The notes beneath the pieces were generated by a model, which saw nothing but the letters and a program-made list of their open reading frames with translations, was not told the DNA's origin and made no database searches. Shown here in pieces: positions 17,827 through 27,318 of a DNA stretch of 64,000 bases. The stretch comes from Methylorubrum populi. GTDB lineage: Bacteria; Pseudomonadota; Alphaproteobacteria; Rhizobiales; Beijerinckiaceae. Position 1 is the first letter of the stretch, and each line of letters starts with the position of its first letter. A program made the position numbers and the translations under genes. The DNA lies in assembly GCF_002355515.1 (NCBI RefSeq), contig NZ_AP014809.1, positions 4,612,501 to 4,676,500 of the forward strand. The letters run 5' to 3'.

Positions 17827-18840
17827 CTACTCGGCCGCGGCGAGCGTCACCTCGGGCACCGGCACGCCGATGTCGCGCAGCAACTCGACGTCGGCGTCGG
17901 CCTCGTTGTTGGCGGTGGTGAGCAGGCGCTCGCCGTAGAAGATCGAATTGGCCCCGGCCAGGAAGCACAGGATCTGAGCCTCGCGGGTCAGGCTCTTGCG
18001 GCCGGCGCTGAGGCGAACCCGGGCCTTCGGCATGACGATGCGGGCGGTGGCGCACATCCGCACGAGGTCGAGCGGATCGATCGGCGGGCGATCCTCCAGC
18101 GGCGTGCCCTCGACGGCCACCAGCGCGTTGATCGGCACGCTCTCCGGGTGAGGGGCGTGGTTGGCGAGTACCAGCAGCATCTCGGCCCGGTCGCGCACCC
18201 GCTCGCCCATCCCGACGATGCCGCCGCAGCAGACGCCGATGCCGGCCTGCCGGACATGCTCCAGGGTCTGGAGCCGGTCGTCGTAGGTGCGGGTCGAGAT
18301 GATGTCGCCGTAGAAGTCCGGGCCGGTGTCGAGGTTGTGGTTGTAGGAGGTGAGCCCGGCCTCCGCGAGGCGCTGCGCCTGGCTCTGCGTCAGCATGCCG
18401 AGCGTGACGCAGGCCTCCATGCCGAGGCCGCGCACGCCGCGCACCATCTCCAGCACCGCGTCGAAGTCCGGCCCGTCCTTCGGCTTGCGCCACGCCGCGC
18501 CCATGCAGAAGCGGTGCGCGCCGTTGGCCTTGGCGGCGGCGGCCTCCTTCAGCACGGCCTCGACCGGCATCAGCCGCTCGCGGGGAAGGTTGGCGCCCTT
18601 GTGGTGGGCCGATTGCGGGCAATAGGCGCAATCCTCGGGGCAGCCGCCGGTCTTGATCGACAGGAGCGCCGCCCGCTGGATGTCGGCGGGGTCGTTGTGC
18701 GCCCGGTGCACGGTGCCCGCCCGATGGACGAGATCGAGCAGCGGCATGTCGTGGATCGCCTGGATCTCGGCGAGCGTCCAGTCATGCCGGATGGGCGCCG
18801 GGGGCGCGGAGGGGGTGAGGGAGACCACGGAGTCGCTCAT
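17827..18840 (-). CDS. bioB: biotin synthase
   Basis: A 337-residue radical SAM enzyme converting dethiobiotin to biotin by sulfur insertion. The 4Fe-4S/SAM motif is Cys67-x3-Cys71-x2-Cys74 ([12 protein letters not shown]). The YNHNLDT and GICCGG-like ([12 protein letters not shown]) motifs and the 2Fe-2S cluster ligands around RFCMG and the SAGR Arg are present. Start MSDSVVSLT at 18840. No other bio genes are nearby, so biotin synthesis is split across the genome. Confidence 0.95.
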   Translation of the reverse strand: MSDSVVSLTPSAPPAPIRHDWTLAEIQAIHDMPLLDLVHRAGTVHRAHNDPADIQRAALLSIKTGGCPEDCAYCPQSAHHKGANLPRERLMPVEAVLKEAAAAKANGAHRFCMGAAWRKPKDGPDFDAVLEMVRGVRGLGMEACVTLGMLTQSQAQRLAEAGLTSYNHNLDTGPDFYGDIISTRTYDDRLQTLEHVRQAGIGVCCGGIVGMGERVRDRAEMLLVLANHAPHPESVPINALVAVEGTPLEDRPPIDPLDLVRMCATARIVMPKARVRLSAGRKSLTREAQILCFLAGANSIFYGERLLTTANNEADADVELLRDIGVPVPEVTLAAAE

Positions 18841-18882
18841 GTGTTTCTTTGAGAGCGAAGGCGGGGGAAAAATCAAGCCTGG

Positions 18883-20112
18883 CTATTCAAACGGCACCCC
18901 GGCCCGCCGCATCCCTTCGACGAACCGGTCCTTGCCGGCGGACGGCCGGTAGAGGCGCATGGCGCGGCTGATCCGGTAGCTCGGCTCGAGTTCGAGGAAG
19001 CGGGCGGCGGCGGCCTCCGCCTCGGCCTGCCGGCCGAGCCAGGCGAGACTCGCGGCGCGGACGCGATGGGTGCTGGTCCAGCCCGGATCCTCGGCCATCG
19101 AGCGGTCGAGCCAGACCAGGGCCTCCTCGTGCGCGCCGGCCATGCACAGGGCGAGCCCGAGGCCGGACTCGAAGCGGAAGGTGTTGGGGTCGAGCGGGCT
19201 CTGCCGCTTGGCTGCCCGGAAATGATCCGCGGCGAATCCCGGCTCGCCGACGTAGCAGCGCACCCAGCCGCTGCGCTCGTAGGCGGCGGCGCTGTTGGGG
19301 TTGAGGACGAGCGAGCGGTCGAGCAGGTCGAGGGCCGTATCGTAGTCCTGCGCCAGGAAGGCGAGGGTGTGCCCGGCCATCATCAGCACCGCCGGATCGC
19401 CCGCGTCGCGCTCCAGGGCGAGGCGGGCAAGCCGTGCGCCCTCGGCGCAGTCGGCGGCCGCATCCGGGCTCCAGCCCTGCACCACGAGGTTGGTGTAGCA
19501 CTGCGCCAAGAGCGCGTAGGGCAGGGGATGCTCCGGCACGAGGCGGCGCACCGCCTCGATCGAGGCGATGCGCAGGCGCACGCTCTCGGCGCTCGGCATG
19601 GCGTGGTTCGAGTAGGCCGACAGGAACGGCGCGTAGACGCCCGCATCGAGCGGCGGTCCCACCCACTCGGGCACGGCGTCGCGGGCGAGTCCGGGCGCCA
19701 TTGCCGCCACCGTGCCGGCGACGATCCGGCTGCGCAGGGCGTGGATGGCGCCCTCGTCCGCGTCGAGATCCTGCATCCAGACCGGCGCCTCGGCCGCCGT
19801 CCGGTGCAGCCGGGCCCGGACCCGCAGGCGCGTGCCCGCCCGCGATAAGGTTCCCGTGAGGATGTGGGCGACGCCGAGCCGCCCGGCCGCCACGTCGGGG
19901 GGGACGGCCCGGCCCTTGAAGGTGAAGGCGGAGTTGCGCGCGCTGACGAACAGGCCGGGCGTGCAGGCAAGCGCGTCGGTGACGTGTTCCGAGAGGCCGT
20001 CGGCCAGCGCCTGTGTGTCGAAATCGCCCTCGGGATCGGCGAAGGGCAGCACGGCGACCGAGGGCCGGTCCGGCAGCGGCAGGGAGGGGGCCGACGGGGA
20101 AGGAGGCGCCAT
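18883..20112 (-). CDS. TPR-repeat protein with FlgO/TolB-like N-terminal domain
   Basis: A 409-residue protein with no signal peptide or membrane helix. The N-terminal domain (residues about 15-150) begins RPSVAVLPFADPEGDFDTQALADGL and has the ILTGTLSRAGTRLRVRARL pattern found between adenylate cyclase or DNA-binding domains and TPR arrays in Rhizobiales. Residues about 190-390 form several TPR-like helical pairs. The usual N-terminal cyclase or HTH output domain is absent here. It lies about 10 bases after the alpha/beta hydrolase stop, suggesting one transcript. Role unknown; probably a protein-protein scaffold. Confidence 0.75.
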   Translation of the reverse strand: MAPPSPSAPSLPLPDRPSVAVLPFADPEGDFDTQALADGLSEHVTDALACTPGLFVSARNSAFTFKGRAVPPDVAAGRLGVAHILTGTLSRAGTRLRVRARLHRTAAEAPVWMQDLDADEGAIHALRSRIVAGTVAAMAPGLARDAVPEWVGPPLDAGVYAPFLSAYSNHAMPSAESVRLRIASIEAVRRLVPEHPLPYALLAQCYTNLVVQGWSPDAAADCAEGARLARLALERDAGDPAVLMMAGHTLAFLAQDYDTALDLLDRSLVLNPNSAAAYERSGWVRCYVGEPGFAADHFRAAKRQSPLDPNTFRFESGLGLALCMAGAHEEALVWLDRSMAEDPGWTSTHRVRAASLAWLGRQAEAEAAAARFLELEPSYRISRAMRLYRPSAGKDRFVEGMRRAGVPFE

Positions 20113-20122
20113 GGCGTGAGGG

Positions 20123-20905
20123 CTAGATCACGCCCCGTCGACGCAGGATGGCCTCAAAGCCGGCCACATCCTCCAGGAAGCCGAAATGACCGCCGGGGAG
20201 GGTGGCGATGTCGAGGCTGGAGTCGAGGCCGGCCGGATCGCCGCCGTGCTGCACGTAGAGATCGTGGGAGAAGACGTCGGCCTCGCCGAAGACGAGGGTG
20301 AGGCGGCCTGCATGGGCCGCTACGATCCCGCGCTGGTCGTCGTCGCCGAGGCTGGCCGAGACGCCGTGGTAGACCGGCGGGACCAGGGCGAGGTCGAGAT
20401 CCGGCAGGTTGGTCTCGCGGCCGCAATAGGCCGGCAGCAGGATCGCCATGATCGCCCGGCCGGCCTCGGCATCGGTCCGCGCCATCAGCGGCGCGGCCCG
20501 ACCCATCGCCTCGGGCGAGAGCCGGGCGAACAGGGCGGCGACGCCCGCGTCGCGCCCGGCGCGGGTCGGCGGGGCGGGATGGAGCAGCACGGCGCGGGCG
20601 ATCCTGCCCGGCGGCAGACGGTCGAGGAGAGCCAGCGCGAGCCACGCTCCCCAGGAATGCGCGACAAGACTCACCGCACCCTCCCCCGCGCGCCCCGCGA
20701 CGAAGGCGGCGGCCGCATCGAGCACGCTCTGCGCGGTCACGGGTTCGGTCGGGCCGGAGCCGTCGCATCCGGGCTGCTCGAAGAAGGCCCAGTCTTGCGC
20801 GAAACCTGCGCGCCGCAGCGGATCCGCGGCGTAGGCGACGGCCAAGCCGGGGCCGCCGCCGAGAAAGACCACCGGTCCGGGCCGGTTCTGCGAGGGGAGG
20901 GTCAT
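20123..20905 (-). CDS. alpha/beta hydrolase
   Basis: A 260-residue alpha/beta-hydrolase fold enzyme. The oxyanion region is FLGGGPG near residue 15, the nucleophile elbow is AHSWGA with Ser84, the acid is probably Asp in FGEADVFSHD, and the catalytic His is in PGGHFGF near the C-terminus. It resembles proline iminopeptidase-like or esterase members in the GGPG motif. No signal peptide. It sits between the FAH-family gene (30 bases upstream) and the TPR gene, all on the minus strand. Substrate unknown. Confidence 0.85.
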   Translation of the reverse strand: MTLPSQNRPGPVVFLGGGPGLAVAYAADPLRRAGFAQDWAFFEQPGCDGSGPTEPVTAQSVLDAAAAFVAGRAGEGAVSLVAHSWGAWLALALLDRLPPGRIARAVLLHPAPPTRAGRDAGVAALFARLSPEAMGRAAPLMARTDAEAGRAIMAILLPAYCGRETNLPDLDLALVPPVYHGVSASLGDDDQRGIVAAHAGRLTLVFGEADVFSHDLYVQHGGDPAGLDSSLDIATLPGGHFGFLEDVAGFEAILRRRGVI

Positions 20906-20935
20906 CGTGGGCCCCTATTCGCCGGGCGCCGCCCG

Positions 20936-21820
20936 TCAGTTGGTCGGCTCGCCGGCGGCGACCTTCGCGGTCCAGTCGTCGAACGCCACCACCCGCTGGC
21001 GCTGCTCGCCGAGGCCGTCGATGCGCAGCACCATCTCGTCGTCGCTCTTGAGGTAGCGCGGCGGCTTCATACCGAGGCCGACCCCCGGCGGGGTGCCGGT
21101 GGTGATGATGTCGCCGGGCTCCAGCATCATGAAGTGCGAGACGTAGGCGACGAGCTGAGCCACGTCGAAGATCATCGTCGCCGTCGAGCCGGTCTGCATC
21201 CGCTGACCGTTGAGGTCGAGGCTCATCGACAGGTTCTTGAGGTCCGGGATCTCGTCCAGCGTCACGAGCCAGGGGCCGAGGGGGCCGAAGGTCGGGCAGC
21301 CCTTGCCCTTGGTCCAGGTGCCGCCGCGCTCCATCTGGAATTCGCGCTCAGACAGGTCGTTGCAGATGCACACGCCCGCCACGTAGCGCAGGGCCTCGTT
21401 GGCGTGGACGTAGGAGGCGCGGGCACCGATCACCACGGCGAGCTCCACCTCCCAATCGGTCTTGGCCGAGGCCTTGGGCAGGATCACCGTGTCGTTGGGC
21501 CCGACGATGCAGGAGGGCGCCTTGTTGAAGATGATCGGCTCGGCCGGAATCGCGGCGCCCGTCTCGGCGGCGTGGTCGGCGTAGTTCAGGCCGATCGCCA
21601 CGAAGTTGCGGGTCCCGCCGACGCAGGGGCCGAGACGGGTGCCGGGCGGCAGCAGCGGCAGGCTCTCGGGATCGATGCGGGCGAGGCGGTCGAGCGATTC
21701 CCGCGACAGGCCCGGTCCGGCGATGTCGCGCAGGGTGCCGGACAGGTCGCGCAAGCCGCCCTTCGCGTCCACGAGGCCCGGTTTCTCGTCCCCGCTCGCT
21801 CCGTGCCGGATCAGCTTCAT
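20936..21820 (-). CDS. fumarylacetoacetate hydrolase family protein
   Basis: A 294-residue FAH-superfamily enzyme (2-hydroxyhepta-2,4-diene-1,7-dioate isomerase/acylpyruvate hydrolase-like). The core has the GLNYADHAAE motif, the metal-binding acidic cluster in DWEVELAVVIG, the 'NDLSEREFQMERGGTW' block and the C-terminal GDIITTGTPPGVG typical of the family. It splits C-C bonds of acylpyruvate-like compounds or decarboxylates oxaloacetate. Start ATG 21820 has GGAG nine bases upstream; ATG 21835 lacks a ribosome site. Likely first gene of a three-gene operon with the hydrolase and TPR genes. Confidence 0.9.
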   Translation of the reverse strand: MKLIRHGASGDEKPGLVDAKGGLRDLSGTLRDIAGPGLSRESLDRLARIDPESLPLLPPGTRLGPCVGGTRNFVAIGLNYADHAAETGAAIPAEPIIFNKAPSCIVGPNDTVILPKASAKTDWEVELAVVIGARASYVHANEALRYVAGVCICNDLSEREFQMERGGTWTKGKGCPTFGPLGPWLVTLDEIPDLKNLSMSLDLNGQRMQTGSTATMIFDVAQLVAYVSHFMMLEPGDIITTGTPPGVGLGMKPPRYLKSDDEMVLRIDGLGEQRQRVVAFDDWTAKVAAGEPTN

Positions 21821-21995
21821 CGTCGGCGTCTCCATCCTGCTTGAGGCTCGCCCAGAGGGGCGGAACCATGGCCGCGGCCGGTCCAGGGTGCAAGCGGCGC
21901 CTTGAGCTCATGCTCGAGCGCGCCTCGGACCCGCGTCTGAGCCCACATCCTGGACCGTACCGTTCATACAGGGGCAGGAGCGCCCCGGTTCCGTG

Positions 21996-22040
21996 ACATA
22001 AATTCCTCAATTGATATATAATTCTATTTTCGGTTTTCTC
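21996..22040. promoter_or_regulatory. AT-rich divergent promoter region
   Basis: A short AT-rich island (ATAAATTCCTCAATTGATAT and following) in otherwise very GC-rich DNA lies between the divergent FAH-family and FadL-family genes. It is the best candidate for promoter elements, but no -35/-10 pair can be assigned safely. Confidence 0.35.
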
Positions 22041-22118
22041 CCTCTGGACCGGACGCGCGCGATCCTCTTCCATCGCGATGGGACTTGGGTCTGCAAAAAA
22101 TCGCTTCGGAGAACAAGA

Positions 22119-23444
22119 ATGACTGGGGGGACGATCCGCGCGCTCGGGCTCGCGGGGGCCGTTGCGGCCGCTTCGGTGGTGGGCGCGACGGGAGCGCAGG
22201 CCGGCGCCTTCGGCCTGCGCGAGCAGAGTGCGCAGGGATTGGGTGTCGTCTTCGCGGGCGCGGCCTCGGGCGGGGCGGGCGTCTCGTCGATCTTCTGGAA
22301 CCCGGCGACGGTGACGATGCGGCCGGGCTTCGCCAGCGAGCAGAATCTGAGCTTCATCAATCTCTCGGGTGAGATCACGCCGACGGTGGGCACCGCGCCG
22401 GGCCTGCTGCCGTTCGGTTCCTCCGGTGAGGTCGGCCAGGGCGCCGTGGTGCCCTCGGGCGCGACCTCCTACCAGCTCACCGACCGGCTCTGGGTCGGCA
22501 TCCAGACCGGGGCGCCCTACGGCCTCGTCACCAAGCCGCGCCAGGATTGGGCGGGCTCGGTCTACGCCCGCTCCTCGCGGATCTTCTCGCTGGCCTTCAA
22601 CCCGGTGGTCGGCTTCAAGGTCAACGACTGGCTGTCCGTCGCCGCCGGCCCGAACATCGAGTATTTCCGCCTGACCCTGCGCGCGGCCGTGCCGGTGCCT
22701 GGCACTTTCCCGGGCTTCTACCCGTCGGGCTTCGTCAAGGGCGAGTCCTGGGGCGTGGGCTTCACCGCCGGTGTCCTGGTCACCCCCGCCGCCGGTACGT
22801 CGATCGGTGTCGGCTACCGCTCCTCGGTTCACCACGACATCGAGGGCTCGATCGGCTTCCCCGACCCGCGGCAGGCCATCGCCCTGGGGCAGGTGCGGGC
22901 CAACCTCAATACGCCCGAGAAGGTCAGCGTCGGCCTGACTCAGGCGATCAACCCGGTCACCCGGATCCAACTCGGCTTCGAGTGGGACAACTGGTCGAGG
23001 CTCGGCGACGTCGGCATCGTCTCGCGGGCGCTGGGCGTGACGGTCAACCACCTGCCGCTCAACTTCAAGGATTCGTTCTTCTACTCGATCGGTGCCGAGT
23101 ACGACTGGTCGCCGAACCTGACCCTGCGGGCCGGCTTCGGCTACGACAACGTGCCGATCGACGTCACGAACCGCTCGGCGCGCCTGCCCGACAGCGACCG
23201 CTACGTCGTCTCGATCGGCGGCAGCTATCGCTGGAGCGAGAAGGTGCTGCTGACGGCCAGCTACGCCCACGCCTTCTTCGACCGCGGCCTTCTCCTGGCG
23301 GGCCCCGGCCGCGACTACAACATCGGCAACATCCCGCTCGCGGCCTCCACCGACGTCAGCGCCGACGTCGTGTCGGTCGGCTTCCGCTACCAGTGGGACG
23401 CCCCCGCCGCCGTCGCCCCGGCCCCGCTGGTGCGCAAGTACTGA
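22119..23444 (+). CDS. outer-membrane transport protein, OmpP1/FadL family
   Basis: A 441-residue 14-strand barrel that lets hydrophobic compounds such as long-chain fatty acids or aromatics across the outer membrane. The signal peptide is ALGLAGAVAAASVVGATGAQA. The mature N-terminus AGAFGLREQSAQGLG and the 'GAASGGAGVSSIFWNPA' block are the FadL hatch signature. It ends with VSVGFRYQWDAP... and a short C-terminal extension VRKY. ATG 22119 follows GGAG; the longer frame is rejected. It is monocistronic with a strong hairpin downstream. Confidence 0.9.
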   Translation: MTGGTIRALGLAGAVAAASVVGATGAQAGAFGLREQSAQGLGVVFAGAASGGAGVSSIFWNPATVTMRPGFASEQNLSFINLSGEITPTVGTAPGLLPFGSSGEVGQGAVVPSGATSYQLTDRLWVGIQTGAPYGLVTKPRQDWAGSVYARSSRIFSLAFNPVVGFKVNDWLSVAAGPNIEYFRLTLRAAVPVPGTFPGFYPSGFVKGESWGVGFTAGVLVTPAAGTSIGVGYRSSVHHDIEGSIGFPDPRQAIALGQVRANLNTPEKVSVGLTQAINPVTRIQLGFEWDNWSRLGDVGIVSRALGVTVNHLPLNFKDSFFYSIGAEYDWSPNLTLRAGFGYDNVPIDVTNRSARLPDSDRYVVSIGGSYRWSEKVLLTASYAHAFFDRGLLLAGPGRDYNIGNIPLAASTDVSADVVSVGFRYQWDAPAAVAPAPLVRKY

Positions 23445-23465
23445 TCGCCTGTCGCTTGTCCCTGC

Positions 23466-23516
23466 GGCACGCCCGGCGCCCGACCTGAGACGGTCCGGCG
23501 CCGGGCGTGCCGTTTC
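23466..23516 (+). terminator. hairpin terminator after fadL-like gene
   Basis: Perfect 15-bp stem GGCACGCCCGGCGCC/GGCGCCGGGCGTGCC, 16-nt loop, followed by GTTTCT. It lies between two convergent genes. Confidence 0.75.
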
Positions 23517-24346
23517 TACGAGGCGAGCCGGTCCGGCCCTGCGCGAACCGCCTCCGCGGAAAACGACGCCTCTGCGGAGAGCTCGGCGTCGAGCCGGCGC
23601 GCTAGCGCGAAGAAGCGCTGCCGCACCGCCGCCGCGTGCGGGTTCGCGCGTTCGATGGCGTGGAACACCTCGGGCGCGTCGTGCCGCACCATGCCGACCG
23701 CCTGCATCAGCAGGTCGAAGCTGCGCGTCGTCATCCGCGTCGGCAGCGGCTCCATCGCCACCAGCACCTTGGCGATGAGGTGGGTCAGACCCTGAACCGA
23801 GGCCATCGCCCGATCGTGCGCCTCCGGCGTCGTCAGGATGACATCGAGGCCGAGCCCGCGCCGCAGGAAGGCGGCCGCCCTCACGCTGTGCCGTCCGCGG
23901 ATCGGGCAGACGGCGATCTTGAGGCCCCGGATGCCGCCTCCGGCACTCTGCGGCCCGAACAGCGGGTGGGTCGCGAGGATCTCGACATCGTCCGGCAATC
24001 CCTCTTCGAGGATCTTGGCGGGTCCCGTCTTCACCGAGCCGACATCGACCACCAGCGTGCCCGGCCGCAGGTGCGGGGCGAGGGCACGCACCGCCTCGGC
24101 GAGGCGCGCCACCGGCGTGGCGAGGATCACCACCGGGCAGGCCGCCGCGCTCGGGAGATCGGCTGCGGCGGCGTCGGGCCCCGCATCCGCGGCGAGATGC
24201 GCCGCGAGCGTTCCGGCCGGCAGGTACGGGTCGTGGATCGTCAGCGCGGCGTGCGGCGCGAGATGGCGGGCGATCAGGCGGCCGAAGGCGCCGAAGCCGA
24301 CGAGACCGACCGATGGACGAGACGAGCGAGGAGGCAGGGCAGACAC
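23516..24346 (-). CDS. prephenate/arogenate dehydrogenase family protein
   Basis: A 276-residue TyrA-type dehydrogenase. The N-terminal Rossmann motif is GLVGFGAFG (residues 14-22), followed by 'VVDVGSVKTGPAKIL' and ATHPLFGPQSAGGG, the conserved TyrA block with the catalytic His in HPLFGP. The helical C-terminal domain contains QGLTHLIAKVL. It oxidatively decarboxylates prephenate or arogenate in tyrosine biosynthesis. It stands alone here, not next to hisC or aroA as is common, so it could also be a paralogue with another role. Confidence 0.88.
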   Translation of the reverse strand: MSALPPRSSRPSVGLVGFGAFGRLIARHLAPHAALTIHDPYLPAGTLAAHLAADAGPDAAAADLPSAAACPVVILATPVARLAEAVRALAPHLRPGTLVVDVGSVKTGPAKILEEGLPDDVEILATHPLFGPQSAGGGIRGLKIAVCPIRGRHSVRAAAFLRRGLGLDVILTTPEAHDRAMASVQGLTHLIAKVLVAMEPLPTRMTTRSFDLLMQAVGMVRHDAPEVFHAIERANPHAAAVRQRFFALARRLDAELSAEASFSAEAVRAGPDRLAS

Positions 24347-24762
24347 GGTGTGACCTCGGGATAGGGCGAGGCCGGCGGTCCGTTTGCGGGATGTTCCATG
24401 ATCCTCAAGCCGCCGACGACGCTGCGGCTGGAGACATGACGAGTCCGGGGCCGCTTAGGGGAGCGGCGCGCGATACGATCCGGAGAGGAGGGGGCCCATC
24501 ATGATGGCGCGCCTCTAGCCAGGCATGGCTGCACCGTCAAGGCTCCCCGGCCTGTTCGCCCTCGGAACCGGACGCACGCCGAGGCCGCAACGCAGAAATT
24601 GTGCTCCGAGATGCGTCACACCGAAACAGTTATGGAAGATATCATAGGTTTTATTCCAGAGACTTCGATCGTGTGAATGTGAAAACTAAGAAGAATCCTA
24701 GCAACGTCACCTTAAGAGGCGCGGCATAAACTGGACGTAGGTCGCCGGATTTACCATTCATC
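24347..24762. other. intergenic region upstream of MHYT-GGDEF-EAL gene
   Basis: About 415 bases. The half nearest 24763 is AT-richer than its surroundings (about 24590-24760), as expected for a promoter and leader. No gene, tRNA or clear hairpin was found. Confidence 0.4.
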
Positions 24763-27240
24763 ATGTTCAAAATCGTTGCCTGTGTCGCGCAACAGCACGA
24801 TCTCGGCCTTGTTGCCATCTCAGCGGGTATTTGCCTGCTCGGCTGCTTCTCGACGGTGACCCTGATGGCCGAGGCCGAGCAGGTCGAGCAGGTCGAGCGC
24901 TGGGCCCTTTCCCCCTGGCTGCTCGCGGCGGCGACGGTGTTCGGCTGCAGCGTCTGGTCGCTCCACTTCGTCGCGATGCTCGCCTTCCAGCCCGGCGGGG
25001 AAGCGGCCTACGGCCTCCTGCCCACGGCAGCCTCGATCGCGATCGCGGTGGCCGGGGCCCTGGTCGCTCTTCTGATCCGGGCTCACGCAGGCCACGACCC
25101 GCTCAAGGTGGCCGCGGCCGGCGTGGTTCTCGCGGCTGCGATCGCGGGGATGCACTACACGGGTGTGGGCGCGATGGCGGCGAGCAGCCTGCTCGTGTTC
25201 GAGGGCGCCTATGTCCACGCCTCGCTCGGCCTCTGCGCTACCCTGGCGGTGGTCGCCCTCGCCCGCGCCGGCGATCTCACCGGCCTCGGCCGCCGGATCG
25301 AGGTCACGCTCTGGCTGGCGCTGGCGATCTGCGGACTGCACTTCACCGGCATGACGGCGCTCACGGTCGCACCCGCCGCGCCGCGGGAGGAGGATGGTTC
25401 CGCCCTCGGCTCGATGCAGCTTGGCCTCGCGGTCGGGCTCGTGAGCCTCGTCGTCCTCGCCGCCGGCCTCACCGCCCTGCTGATGCAGCGGCATCTCATG
25501 CGCCGCCGCATGAATGAGCTGGGCCGCATGCGCCTGCTCGGCAACCTCGCCCACGAGGTGCTTCTCATCCACCGCGGCGGCCGGGTGGTCGAGATCAACC
25601 AGGCGGGTCTGCGCCTGTTCGAGACCAGCGTGCAGGAGATCGTCGGCCGGCCGGTGCTGAACCTGTTCAGCGAGGCCGACGCGCCGGCCCTGATGCGCCT
25701 CAGCCGCTGCCGGCCGGAGGATCTGCGCCCGGAGGAGTTCGAGATCCGCACGGCGACCGGCACCCTCGTGCCGGTGGAGCTCTCCTGCCGCCCCATCGAG
25801 TATCTGGGCCGGCCGGCCACGGCGGTGGCCCTGCGCGATCTCAGCCAGCGCCGCCGCGACGAGGCGCGCATCCGCCACCTCGCCCTGCACGACGCTCTGA
25901 CCGACCTGCCCAACCGCACCCTGCTGGAGGAGCGCCTGGGGCTAGCCCTGGAGACGGCGGCCGAGAACGGGACGAGCGTGGCGCTGATCTATCTCGACCT
26001 CGATCGCTTCAAGCCCGTCAACGACTTCCACGGCCACGCCGCCGGCGACGCCCTGCTGGTGCAGGCGGCCAAGCGCATGCAGGCGGAGCTGCGGCCGACC
26101 GACACCCTGGCCCGGATCGGCGGCGACGAGTTCGTGATCGTCCTGGCCCATACCCGCACCCCCGCGCAGGTCGCCGAGACCGCCGAGCGGCTGGTCGCGG
26201 CGCTCGGCCGCCCGTTCCAGATCGAGGGCCGGAGCGAGGGCCGCAGCGAAACCCTGCGCATCGAGATCGGTGCCTCGGCGGGCATCGCCCTGTATCCCAG
26301 CGACGGGAGCACGGCCGAGAGCCTGAAGCGCGCCGCCGACACCGCCCTGTACCGGGTCAAGGACGAGGGGCGCGGCACGGTGCGCTTCTTCGAGGCGGCG
26401 ATGGACGAGCAGCTCCAGGCGCGCCGCCGGATCGAGCACGAGCTGAGCGGCGCGATCCCGCGCGGCGAGCTGCAGCTCTACTATCAGCCGATCGTCAACG
26501 GCCGCACCGGCGAGATCGAGACCTTCGAGGCTCTGATCCGCTGGCATCATCCGGAGCGCGGCTGCGTGCCGCCGGCCGAGTTCATTCCGCTCGCCGAGCA
26601 GACCGACCAGATCGGGCGGATCGGCGCCTGGGTGCTCGACACCGCCTGCGCCACCGCCGCCGCCTGGTCGCATCCCTGGCGGGTCTCGGTCAACGTCTCG
26701 CCCAAGCAGTTTCGCCAGCCGGGCTTCGCCGCCGGCGTGGCGGCGGTGCTCGGCCGCCACGGGCTCCCGCCGGGTCGGCTGGTCCTGGAGATCACCGAGG
26801 GCGTGTTCATCCAGGACGCGGCGATGGCGGTGGAGGTGCTGACCGCCTTGCGCACCCTCGGCGTGCGCCTCGCGCTCGACGATTTCGGAACGGGCTACTC
26901 GTCCTTGAGCTACCTGCAGCGGTTCAAGTTCGACAAGATCAAGGTCGATCAGTCCTTCGTGCGCCGGCTCGGACAGCACGCGGACTCGCTGACGATCGTG
27001 CGCGCGATCACCCATCTCGGGCACAATCTCGGCCTTCAGGTCACGGTCGAGGGCGTGGAGACGCAAGAGCAGCTCGCCGTGCTGCGCGAACTCGGCTGCG
27101 ACCAGATGCAGGGCTACCTGTTCGCCCGCCCGACGCCGATGACGGGTCCGATGACGACCCCGATATCGGCATTCCCGGATCTGGAGCGGGCGCGGCTGCG
27201 CTCCCTGTTCGACGGGCCGCCGGCCAAGGCCTGCGCCTGA
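24763..27240 (+). CDS. MHYT-PAS-GGDEF-EAL membrane signalling protein
   Basis: An 825-residue bifunctional c-di-GMP protein. Residues about 10-240 form a seven-helix MHYT sensor with three copies of its motif (SLHFVAM 66-72, GMHYTGVGAM 129-138, LHFTGMTAL 192-200), thought to bind copper and sense O2, CO or NO. A PAS domain covers about 255-365. The GGDEF active site is intact (453-457) in the RIGGDEF context, and the EAL motif is intact (589-591), with DDFGTGYSSL also present. It could both make and degrade c-di-GMP. ATG 24763 starts directly before the first membrane segment. Confidence 0.93.
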   Translation: MFKIVACVAQQHDLGLVAISAGICLLGCFSTVTLMAEAEQVEQVERWALSPWLLAAATVFGCSVWSLHFVAMLAFQPGGEAAYGLLPTAASIAIAVAGALVALLIRAHAGHDPLKVAAAGVVLAAAIAGMHYTGVGAMAASSLLVFEGAYVHASLGLCATLAVVALARAGDLTGLGRRIEVTLWLALAICGLHFTGMTALTVAPAAPREEDGSALGSMQLGLAVGLVSLVVLAAGLTALLMQRHLMRRRMNELGRMRLLGNLAHEVLLIHRGGRVVEINQAGLRLFETSVQEIVGRPVLNLFSEADAPALMRLSRCRPEDLRPEEFEIRTATGTLVPVELSCRPIEYLGRPATAVALRDLSQRRRDEARIRHLALHDALTDLPNRTLLEERLGLALETAAENGTSVALIYLDLDRFKPVNDFHGHAAGDALLVQAAKRMQAELRPTDTLARIGGDEFVIVLAHTRTPAQVAETAERLVAALGRPFQIEGRSEGRSETLRIEIGASAGIALYPSDGSTAESLKRAADTALYRVKDEGRGTVRFFEAAMDEQLQARRRIEHELSGAIPRGELQLYYQPIVNGRTGEIETFEALIRWHHPERGCVPPAEFIPLAEQTDQIGRIGAWVLDTACATAAAWSHPWRVSVNVSPKQFRQPGFAAGVAAVLGRHGLPPGRLVLEITEGVFIQDAAMAVEVLTALRTLGVRLALDDFGTGYSSLSYLQRFKFDKIKVDQSFVRRLGQHADSLTIVRAITHLGHNLGLQVTVEGVETQEQLAVLRELGCDQMQGYLFARPTPMTGPMTTPISAFPDLERARLRSLFDGPPAKACA

Positions 27241-27318
27241 CGGCGGGGCCGTCGCCGGAAGGGAGCGGACGGATCTCCGTCCCCTCGCCCCATCCGGTGC
27301 CGGCGAAGCCCGGACGGG

